Positions 5,288 to 10,430 of a DNA stretch of 10,430 bases are shown here, piece after piece. The translations under genes were made by a program, and so were the position numbers. The notes below the pieces were generated by a model that worked only from the letters and a program-made list of their open reading frames with translations, was not told the origin of the DNA and did not search any database. Position 1 is the stretch's first letter. The number at the start of each line of letters is the position of its first letter. The stretch comes from Euryarchaeota archaeon UBA82 (lineage in GTDB: Archaea > Thermoplasmatota > Poseidoniia > Poseidoniales > Poseidoniaceae): assembly GCA_002496635.1 (NCBI GenBank), contig DAKQ01000123.1, positions 1,989-12,418 on the forward strand. Direction: 5' to 3'.

Positions 5288-6892
5288 ATGGCATGGGAGA
5301 AAGACCCGGATTCCCTCAAACCCAGCAAAGGTTACACGAGGGTGAGAAGAGTCAATCGTGCCCTCATGGACACATGGTTTAGAGAAATCTCTTTGGTTGA
5401 TCTTGATACGCTTCCACAAGAAGGTGGCATTGTCTTTACCGCATGGCACCCTGGGGGCTTAATTGACCCCATGCTGATGATGGCGGCTTTACCTGGCGGA
5501 TTGACTTTTGCAGCGAAAAGCCCATTGTTCAAGACACCAATTCTAGGACACATACTACGTGCAATTGACGCAAAACCTGTGCTTCGTCCTCAAGACAATG
5601 TGGGAACCACTGAAGAGAGAAAGAAAGCTAATTCAGGCCTTATCGATACGCTTTCGTCGAGTGTTGCAAATGGACAGCGTGTTGCAATATTTCCTGAAGG
5701 TATTTCGCATACAAAAGCACATCCAGTAAAAATGCGAACTGGAGCCGCACGAATTCTTCTCGACTCAATTCGAAAGGCGGATGAAATGGAGAAGCCAAGG
5801 CCACATCTCGTCCCAATTGGATTACATTATAGCGATCAGCATAAATTTAGAGAGCGTGTTAGTTTACAGGTTAATCGACGTCTCACCTATCCTCCCCTTC
5901 CTGGTGAAGAAGGTGCTCCAAAGCCATCAGCAGAAGAACTTGAAAAACATGGTGAACTTGCTTATGATCGAATATGGTGTGAAGAAATGACGAACTTGCT
6001 TCATACAGAAATTCAACGATGTAATCAGGCTCAAGAAACATGGGAAGACAGGGAATTGGTCTGGCGAGCCCGTCGCATGATCCACACTGCTAGAAGCGGC
6101 GATGAAGTAAAGCCGATCACATTCCATGAAGCAGTACTTGGTTCCCGAAGAGTTCGAGCAGCTTGGCAATACTTAGGGAAAAACGATCCAGAACGTACGT
6201 TAGATTTGGAAAATAAATTCAAGAAACATCACAGTGAAATGGATTACATAGGACTACGGTCATGGGAATTACGTGACCGTGAAAAGAAAATATCCAAAAC
6301 AGCCTTCCTAAAAAATATGCTTCTATGGATTTGGTCTGCTTCTTGGATGCTTGGCTTAGTGACCTGGTCTGCAATGATCGGGACAATCGTCCCGTACATG
6401 TTTATTCGTCTCGTTGTGATTATTCAATCAAAGAACGAAGACAATCATTCTGCAATCGGTTCAATGAAACTACTCTATTCAGTTGCTTTGTATCCTATCT
6501 GGTGGATATTCGCTTCAATTTCTATAGGATGGATGCTTGCGTCAAAGAATTCGTTCCTACAAGACGTTGAATTGCCCGGTTATATTCTTCCTGCATTAGC
6601 ATTCATCCCATGGCCTCTTGTATCTCTGATTCTTCTGATTTGGTGGCCAATATCTGCACGCCTTCATCTCAAATTATTCGCACGTCTTTGCAAGTCATGG
6701 AGAAATCTACGTCTCTGGTTCAAATTACGAAGCGGACAAGTAGAGTGGCAGGATCTCACAGGGATGCATCTGCAATTAGCACAGGGTATGGCATCGATTG
6801 GAGAGGGGCTCATCTTACCAGGCGATGATGACTGGAAAGACCCTCCCTATGGGAAAGAGGATTGGGAAATGGTTCGATTACGAACCCCCTAA
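5288..6892 (+). CDS. Membrane-bound glycerolipid acyltransferase (PlsC superfamily, Gat1/SCT1-like clade)
   Basis: Predicted to transfer an acyl chain to glycerol-3-phosphate, lysophosphatidate or a related alcohol at the membrane. Numbering the 534-residue protein from ATG 5288, the N-terminal LPLAT domain has WHPGGLIDP (53-61) with catalytic His54 and Asp60. The spacing is HX5D rather than HX4D, as I recall for fungal Gat1/SCT1 and bacterial relatives with HxNxxxDP. It is followed by FAAKSPLFKTPILG (74-87), FPEGISHTK (135-143) with the phosphate-binding FPEG block, KMRTGAARILL (148-158), and VPIGLHYSDQHKFRERV (175-191), strikingly like that clade. The C-terminal half has about four membrane segments (343-362, 364-380, 396-418, 431-456) and a short cytosolic tail. 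An in-frame ATG at 5264 would add eight residues. pccB follows 73 bases later without a clear separate promoter. Such an ester-lipid enzyme is unexpected in classical archaea. The acyl acceptor and donor are unknown. Confidence 0.75.
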   Translation: MAWEKDPDSLKPSKGYTRVRRVNRALMDTWFREISLVDLDTLPQEGGIVFTAWHPGGLIDPMLMMAALPGGLTFAAKSPLFKTPILGHILRAIDAKPVLRPQDNVGTTEERKKANSGLIDTLSSSVANGQRVAIFPEGISHTKAHPVKMRTGAARILLDSIRKADEMEKPRPHLVPIGLHYSDQHKFRERVSLQVNRRLTYPPLPGEEGAPKPSAEELEKHGELAYDRIWCEEMTNLLHTEIQRCNQAQETWEDRELVWRARRMIHTARSGDEVKPITFHEAVLGSRRVRAAWQYLGKNDPERTLDLENKFKKHHSEMDYIGLRSWELRDREKKISKTAFLKNMLLWIWSASWMLGLVTWSAMIGTIVPYMFIRLVVIIQSKNEDNHSAIGSMKLLYSVALYPIWWIFASISIGWMLASKNSFLQDVELPGYILPALAFIPWPLVSLILLIWWPISARLHLKLFARLCKSWRNLRLWFKLRSGQVEWQDLTGMHLQLAQGMASIGEGLILPGDDDWKDPPYGKEDWEMVRLRTP

Positions 6893-6905
6893 ACGCACAT
6901 GTTTA
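6890..6905 (+). terminator. Weak hairpin at the acyltransferase stop codon
   Basis: TAAAC, starting at the stop codon, and GTTTA form a 5-bp inverted repeat with a 6-base loop. It is AT-rich and has no T-run after it, so it is at best a weak stop or processing signal. It may be chance. Confidence 0.15.
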
Positions 6906-6955
6906 CCGTTCTAATCAAGGGCAACGAATAAGGGCGTTATGCCCAAGCGAGTAGT

Positions 6956-6961
6956 GGTGAG
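6956..6961 (+). promoter_or_regulatory. Shine-Dalgarno site choosing the pccB start at 6966
   Basis: GGTGAG ends four bases before ATG 6966. An in-frame ATG at 6939 has only a weak GGG upstream and lies in a small GGGC/GCCC inverted repeat (6932-6944). The family's usual N-terminus (short polar start, then TEKRL) also begins at 6966. Confidence 0.55.
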
Positions 6962-6965
6962 CAAG

Positions 6966-8519
6966 ATGTCTTCGACAGAAAAACGTCTCAATGACCTTCG
7001 TGCACGAAAATCTCGGAGCGAAGCAGGAGGCGGCCAAGCACGTATTGATGCACAACATAATCGAGGCAAAATGACGGCACGTGAACGTCTTGAGATGCTT
7101 CTTGATGATGGTTCATTTCAGGAGATAGATGCATTGGTAGAACACAGATGTCGAGATTTTGATATGGACAAGAACGTGATTCCAGGGGATGGTGTTGTTA
7201 CTGGCCATGGAATGATCAACGGAAGAGAAGTGTTTGCCTTTGCCCAAGATTTCACAGTCTATGGTGGCTCTCTAGGAGAGATGCATGGCTTGAAAATCTG
7301 CAAGGTTCTTGATATGGCTCTCAAGACTGGAAGGCCAGTTATCGGTTTGAATGATTCTGGTGGAGCACGTATCCAAGAAGGGGTTGCATCCCTCGGTTCT
7401 TACGCAGAGATTTTCTTCAGAAATGTGCGAGCTTCAGGTGTTGTACCTCAAATAAGCGTCATCATGGGTCCGTGTGCTGGTGGAGCTGTTTACAGCCCAG
7501 CAATCACTGATTTTGTCATCATGGTCGACAAAACTGCACATATGTTTATCACCGGCCCAGAAGTTATCAAGACAGTTACAAATGAAGTAGTATCGTTCGA
7601 AGATTTGGGAGGGGCTATGACGCATGCCTCCAAGTCAGGAGTATCTCACTTTACTGCTGAAAGTGATGATTCGGCAATTCAACTCGCACGAGATCTTTGC
7701 GACATGTTTCCCTCAAACAACATGTCACGTGCACCTGTACGAAAAACCTCAGATGATCTAAACAGAGTATGTGATGGCTTGAGTACCATCATTCCAGAAG
7801 ATGCAAACAAACCATATGATGTCACCGACGTCATTCGAGAAGTGCTTGACGATGGTGGATTCTTGGAAGTTCAGGCAGATTATGCGATGAACATTGTATG
7901 TGGGTTTGGACATTTAGCAGGACATACAGTAGGAGTTGTTGCCAACCAACCAAAGATTCTTGCTGGATGTTTGGACATCGATGCAAGCGATAAAGCGGCA
8001 CGGTTTGTTCGTTTTTGTGATGCATTCAACATACCATTAGTCACACTTGAAGATGTTCCAGGATTTTTACCTGGAACCAATCAAGAATGGGGAGGCATCA
8101 TTCGTCATGGCGCCAAGTTACTCTATGCATACGCTGAAGCAACTGTTCCAAAGTTGACAGTCATTCTGCGTAAAGCCTACGGAGGCGCCTATGACGTCAT
8201 GTCTTCAAAGCACATCCGTGGAGATTACAACGTTGCTTGGCCTGGTGCTGAATTAGCTGTGATGGGTGCTGACGGAGCCGTCGAGATTATTCATCGAAGA
8301 AGACTCAAGCAGGCTCGTAATCAAGAACAGGAGCGGGAGAGACTCGTGTCCGACTTCACAGATACTTTCGCAAATCCATACAAGGCAGCAGCAATGGGTT
8401 ACATCGATGATGTTATCGAACCAAGTGAAACTCGATCTAAACTTACAAGAGCATTATTGATGCTTTTGGATAAGGAAGAAATCCGACCGGCGAAGAAGCA
8501 CGGTAATATTCCACTTTGA
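6966..8519 (+). CDS. pccB: Propionyl-CoA carboxylase beta subunit (acyl-CoA carboxylase carboxyltransferase)
   Basis: Transfers CO2 from carboxybiotin to propionyl-CoA, giving (S)-methylmalonyl-CoA, in the cytosol. Characterised relatives are hexameric. The 517-residue protein has the full family length and two crotonase-type halves: the N-terminal [12 protein letters not shown] start, [21 protein letters not shown] (21-41), [17 protein letters not shown] (95-111), [11 protein letters not shown] (129-139) and [11 protein letters not shown] (168-178) for the first oxyanion hole; [11 protein letters not shown] (248-258); then [14 protein letters not shown] (361-374) and [15 protein letters not shown] (402-416) in the second half. 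Asp410 in GGAYDVM aligns, by my count from the C-terminus, with the aspartate reported to favour propionyl-CoA in Streptomyces PccB. The stop TGA is embedded in the Shine-Dalgarno site of the following small gene, giving tight coupling to it and the biotin carrier. No biotin carboxylase gene is adjacent. Dual acetyl/propionyl-CoA use, as in other archaea, is possible. Confidence 0.92.
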   Translation: MSSTEKRLNDLRARKSRSEAGGGQARIDAQHNRGKMTARERLEMLLDDGSFQEIDALVEHRCRDFDMDKNVIPGDGVVTGHGMINGREVFAFAQDFTVYGGSLGEMHGLKICKVLDMALKTGRPVIGLNDSGGARIQEGVASLGSYAEIFFRNVRASGVVPQISVIMGPCAGGAVYSPAITDFVIMVDKTAHMFITGPEVIKTVTNEVVSFEDLGGAMTHASKSGVSHFTAESDDSAIQLARDLCDMFPSNNMSRAPVRKTSDDLNRVCDGLSTIIPEDANKPYDVTDVIREVLDDGGFLEVQADYAMNIVCGFGHLAGHTVGVVANQPKILAGCLDIDASDKAARFVRFCDAFNIPLVTLEDVPGFLPGTNQEWGGIIRHGAKLLYAYAEATVPKLTVILRKAYGGAYDVMSSKHIRGDYNVAWPGAELAVMGADGAVEIIHRRRLKQARNQEQERERLVSDFTDTFANPYKAAAMGYIDDVIEPSETRSKLTRALLMLLDKEEIRPAKKHGNIPL

Positions 8520-8528
8520 GGTATTTTC

Positions 8529-8714
8529 ATGACAGATGACCAAACATTACGAATGGCTGCTATCGCAGCAGTTCTTAGTATGGTTGATGCTGGTGAAGAT
8601 GTATCTGTTAAAGGACGACACCCAGGAGAAGCATGGTCACAAGATCATCGAAGAATAGTCATGGGCAAATCATCGCTTATGGCTCACCGAAGCAGTCGCA
8701 GCCCATGGAGATGA
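8529..8714 (+). CDS. Small accessory subunit of acyl-CoA carboxylase (epsilon/OadG-like), putative
   Basis: A 61-residue protein between pccB and the biotin carrier gene. GAGGT at 8518-8522, overlapping the pccB stop, is six bases before the ATG, and the next gene starts four bases after its stop, so it is clearly translated as part of this operon. Residues 1-20 (MTDDQTLRMAAIAAVLSMVD) form an alanine-rich amphipathic helix like the TDEELAALVAVL stretch of actinobacterial AccE/PccE and the AAIAAA stretch of OadG-like subunits. Residues 35-47 (AWSQDHRRIVMGK) resemble their W...R..lm motif, and the tail is basic and ends in tryptophan-arginine. There is no transmembrane segment, unlike true OadG. 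By analogy it would stabilise the carboxylase holo-complex or link subunits. Length matches PccE-type subunits, but homology is not proven, and it could be a new small family. Confidence 0.6.
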   Translation: MTDDQTLRMAAIAAVLSMVDAGEDVSVKGRHPGEAWSQDHRRIVMGKSSLMAHRSSRSPWR

Positions 8715-8718
8715 ACAT

Positions 8719-9129
8719 ATGACAGAAAAAAGAACGGTAAAAGTCGATGGCGTTGAATTTGAGGTCGAGTTAACAGCAAAAGATGATGGTTCATGGGATG
8801 CTGTTGTTGAGGGTAAAATCTTCAACATCGAAGTTCCAAACGCTCAAGCAGCTCCACGTGCACGCAGAAGCAGTGGCTCAAAGAAGAAGAAAAGCGGGAC
8901 AGTTTCCGCAAACATCCCAGGTAAAGTTGTCACAGTAGAAGTCGCCCTTGGCGACGTTGTTGAAGAAGGGCAAGTCATCCTTATCCTTGAAGCAATGAAG
9001 ATGCAAAATGAAATCCAAGCACCGATTAGTGGCACCGTTATTTCAGTTTCATGTGAGGAAGGTCAAGCCATTGAAGCCAATGTCCCCTTGGTAGTAATCG
9101 AACCTAATGAAACGGAAGATGAAGCCTAA
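8719..9129 (+). CDS. Biotin carboxyl carrier protein of acyl-CoA carboxylase
   Basis: Carries biotin between a biotin carboxylase and PccB. The 136-residue protein has an N-terminal beta-rich segment with VKVDGVEFEVEL (7-18) and VVEGKIFNIEV (29-39), a short linker, and a C-terminal biotinyl domain from about residue 60: SANIPGKVVTVEVALGD (63-79), LILEAMKMQNEI (88-99) with Lys94 the biotinylated residue, then APISGTVISV. Both partner glycines of the hammerhead fold are present. The linker (45-58) contains RARRSSGSKKKK, strongly basic where many carriers have Pro/Ala-rich linkers. The tail is acidic. GGAG at 8707-8710 is eight bases from the ATG. The stand-alone layout (carrier separate from biotin carboxylase) is common in archaeal and some bacterial acyl-CoA carboxylases. 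The matching biotin carboxylase and biotin ligase are not in this window. Confidence 0.9.
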   Translation: MTEKRTVKVDGVEFEVELTAKDDGSWDAVVEGKIFNIEVPNAQAAPRARRSSGSKKKKSGTVSANIPGKVVTVEVALGDVVEEGQVILILEAMKMQNEIQAPISGTVISVSCEEGQAIEANVPLVVIEPNETEDEA

Positions 9130-9171
9130 ATGAAAGCAACAGTTCAATAGGAATGAAGGTTAGGTAATTGT

Positions 9172-9411
9172 ATGAGCGAAGGACCTGCTTGTGACTATCC
9201 TGGGTGCAATGAAATCGGAACAATTGTATCACGACTTTCACCAGAAGGTTACCTCGTTGCAACCGGGAAGAAAGCTTACTCCTTCCGAGAAGCTTACCGA
9301 CGATTCCATTACTGCGGTGATCACCATGACAAACTGATGAGTGGAGTTTGGTCACGCGTTCGAAAGCCCGATGACAAAAAAGATGGACACGTTGCACCGA
9401 CCGCAATTTGA
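9172..9411 (+). CDS. Small CX4C...CX2H protein, putative zinc-binding
   Basis: I do not recognise a named family. The 79-residue protein has Cys7 and Cys12 in CDYPGC and Cys48 followed by His51/His52 in YCGDHH. C-X4-C, about 35 residues, then C-X2-H is a plausible single zinc site of treble-clef or zinc-ribbon type. Between them is a mixed region rich in Arg, Lys and Tyr (GKKAYSFREAYRRFHY), and the tail from about 60 is basic and polar (WSRVRKPDDKKDGH). There is no signal or membrane segment. AGGT at 9162-9165 lies six bases from ATG 9172. It starts 42 bases after the biotin carrier stop and could be the last gene of the carboxylase operon, though nothing ties it functionally to carboxylation. 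A nucleic-acid- or protein-binding role is a guess. Confidence 0.65.
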   Translation: MSEGPACDYPGCNEIGTIVSRLSPEGYLVATGKKAYSFREAYRRFHYCGDHHDKLMSGVWSRVRKPDDKKDGHVAPTAI

Positions 9412-9429
9412 CTGGCTTGAAAGCGAGAT

Positions 9430-9446
9430 ACTCATAAGCGATGAGT
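9430..9446 (+). promoter_or_regulatory. Hairpin/dyad and TATA-like box before the secreted Gly-rich gene
   Basis: ACTCAT (9430-9435) and ATGAGT (9441-9446) are perfect inverted copies with a 5-base loop. CATAAG inside the repeat lies about 25 bases before ATG 9460, the distance expected for an archaeal TATA element with a leaderless transcript, and no Shine-Dalgarno site precedes that ATG. It may act as promoter/operator of the downstream gene or as the 3' hairpin of the upstream gene. Confidence 0.35.
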
Positions 9447-9459
9447 TTCTCCTACATCT

Positions 9460-10430
9460 ATGTCCAACCAAAGAGAGAAGCCCTCCCGTCGAATCTCGGC
9501 CATTTTAATCACCCTAATGCTTGCAACGATGTCCGTCTCGTTGGCATCACCTATGATTAGTGCAAGTTCGAGTGCAAAAGCGAGCCCACCTGGCGTAGGA
9601 TTGAACAATCTAACAGTTATGAATACGACATATCTGAACGGAAGCCACTCCTATGATGATGTCTATATTGGCTGTGGAATTGTCTCTCCATGTGGTTCAA
9701 TTGTTGCAACTGGCGACTTAATACTCACAGTAAACACACTCACGATTGCATCGGGAGGTGCGATTATTGCTTATGATAGTCCAACGAATACTCAAGGTGC
9801 TGGAACGTCCGTTACCCTCGCTTCAAACTTCATGGGAGAAGGCGCTGGAGGCGCTGGCCACTATGGAAATGGTGGCGACGGCGGCGGTCTTGCTTCTGGT
9901 CAAACAAACGGAGGATCATCGTTTGGCGTTGGCAACGAAACAGGTTCAAACGGAGGCGATGTCTTTGATTCAAATGGAAACCTTGTTTCGATGGGAGGCA
10001 ACGGCGGTGGACGAATTATCATTTATGCTGACGTGATCAATATCACAGGAGATGTTACTGCGATTGGGGAACCAGGAGAACAGGGTTACCGATACAACAA
10101 CGGATCTGGAAACGGAGGATCAGGTGCTGGCGGTGGCTCAGGAGGCAGTATTATCATGCTGTCAAATGAACTGACTGTCAGTTCAACAGCAACAATCGAA
10201 GCTGATGGAGGCGACGGAGGCGACGGTGCTGACGGCGATTGTGTTGGCGTATGCATCGGAATGTACGATGGAGGAAACGGTGGTGGCGGAGGGTCCGGTG
10301 GTTCAATTGACCTACGAGCGAACAGCGCATCAAACCTATCCATCTCAACTGCAGCAACAATCTCTGCTGCTGCTGGAAGTGCTGGTCAAGCGGGTGCGCC
10401 ATACGGCACTGGTACCGCTGGTTCTTCAGG
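9460..10430 (+). CDS. Secreted glycine-rich repeat protein, N-terminal part (3' end outside window)
   Basis: The reading frame is open from ATG 9460 to the window end: 323 full residues and no stop. The N-terminus is a clear export signal: basic n-region (MSNQREKPSRR), hydrophobic core (about 12-35, ISAILITLMLATMSVSLAS onwards) and an alanine-ended polar stretch (cleavage perhaps near ASA or AKA, about 33-41). The mature part is built of repeated units: a Gly/Asn-rich loop, then GG-[RS]-I-x-I/L-x-A-[DN], then a Thr/Ser-rich strand ending in TI-like plus small residues. Copies lie at about 183-191, 228-236 and 280-288, with a weaker one at 98-106 (SGGAIIAYD). Such spacing suggests a right-handed beta-helix, i.e. 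a surface or extracellular protein. Two cysteine pairs (72/78 and 261/265) could form disulfides, and several N-x-S/T sequons (55, 60, 159, 194, 214, 292) could be glycosylated. Function unknown. The start lacks a Shine-Dalgarno site but has a TATA-like box upstream. Confidence 0.85.
   Translation, partial: MSNQREKPSRRISAILITLMLATMSVSLASPMISASSSAKASPPGVGLNNLTVMNTTYLNGSHSYDDVYIGCGIVSPCGSIVATGDLILTVNTLTIASGGAIIAYDSPTNTQGAGTSVTLASNFMGEGAGGAGHYGNGGDGGGLASGQTNGGSSFGVGNETGSNGGDVFDSNGNLVSMGGNGGGRIIIYADVINITGDVTAIGEPGEQGYRYNNGSGNGGSGAGGGSGGSIIMLSNELTVSSTATIEADGGDGGDGADGDCVGVCIGMYDGGNGGGGGSGGSIDLRANSASNLSISTAATISAAAGSAGQAGAPYGTGTAGSS
10207..10224 (+). repeat. Short in-frame tandem repeat in the Gly-rich gene
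   Basis: GGAGGCGAC occurs twice head to tail (10207-10215 and 10216-10224), encoding GGD-GGD, and a related GACGG run follows. It marks a Gly-Asp-rich loop that could grow or shrink by slippage. No long nucleotide repeat is seen elsewhere in this gene: the larger modules are repeated at protein level only. Confidence 0.5.

Noticed and set aside
6932-6944. GGGC-GTTAT-GCCC hairpin as a terminator or attenuator before pccB
   Set aside because: It has only four base pairs and no following T-run. It is too weak to call beyond a note.
6939-6965. Earlier in-frame ATG for pccB
   Set aside because: Nine extra residues (MPKRVVVSK) are not family-like, and the better Shine-Dalgarno site GGTGAG serves ATG 6966, where the standard N-terminus begins.
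9746-10036. 96-residue plus-strand frame in the Gly-rich gene
   Set aside because: It is a second frame of the GGN-rich coding sequence. The exported protein frame from 9460 has a signal peptide and protein-level repeats.
9832-10300. Possible CRISPR array or satellite in the repetitive GC-rich stretch
   Set aside because: The repeats are short, imperfect and codon-phased glycine loops. There are no constant repeats of 25-40 bases with unique spacers.
10086-10343. Proline-rich 85-residue minus-strand frame
   Set aside because: The poly-Pro runs are simply the reverse complement of GGN glycine codons (antisense CCN), so this is an artefact.

Overview
The window reads as a compact piece of an archaeal chromosome, most likely from a marine planktonic Thermoplasmatota lineage such as Marine Group II (Ca. 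Poseidoniales). That placement is inferred from gene content and style: a split methylmalonyl-CoA mutase B12 subunit beside a MeaB GTPase, a separately encoded biotin carrier, a dolichol-kinase-type membrane enzyme, Shine-Dalgarno sites of the GAGGTGAT type, TATA-like boxes about 25-27 bases before two start codons that lack a Shine-Dalgarno site, and very short intergenic gaps. No rRNA or marker gene is present, so a bacterial origin is not strictly excluded. I saw no tRNA, rRNA, CRISPR array, insertion sequence or integrase, and no gene-free stretch longer than about 120 bases.

Minus strand, 5166 down to 1: mcmB (B12-binding mutase subunit), meaB (mutase chaperone GTPase), a dolichol-kinase/cytidylyltransferase-like membrane protein, a possible 36-residue membrane protein, a glutamine-dependent asparagine synthetase (asnB) with its own TATA box, and an Acidithiobacillus-type glutamate-cysteine ligase (gshA). 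A strong ribosome binding site at the very edge shows that another gene follows. The first three genes are packed or overlapping, as are asnB and gshA, so two transcription units are likely.

Plus strand, 5288 to the end: a membrane-bound glycerolipid acyltransferase of the fungal Gat1/SCT1-like clade, then pccB (carboxyltransferase), a 61-residue protein resembling acyl-CoA carboxylase epsilon/OadG-type accessory subunits, a biotin carrier protein, a small CX4C...CX2H putative zinc protein, and the start of a secreted glycine-rich repeat protein that runs off the window. The two strands diverge from a 121-base region holding a 22-base perfect dyad over an AT-rich TATA-like core.

The centre (about 3.8-9.1 kb) encodes parts of the propionyl-CoA to methylmalonyl-CoA to succinyl-CoA route: carboxyltransferase, biotin carrier, mutase B12 subunit and MeaB. 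The biotin carboxylase, the methylmalonyl-CoA epimerase and the mutase catalytic subunit are absent here and must lie elsewhere if the route works. Two membrane lipid-type enzymes are interleaved with it. The most interesting points are the ester-lipid type acyltransferase in a probable archaeon, the miniature carboxylase subunit, the asparagine synthetase with a Glu-to-Gln change in a conserved active-site motif next to gshA, and the secreted Gly-rich repeat protein.
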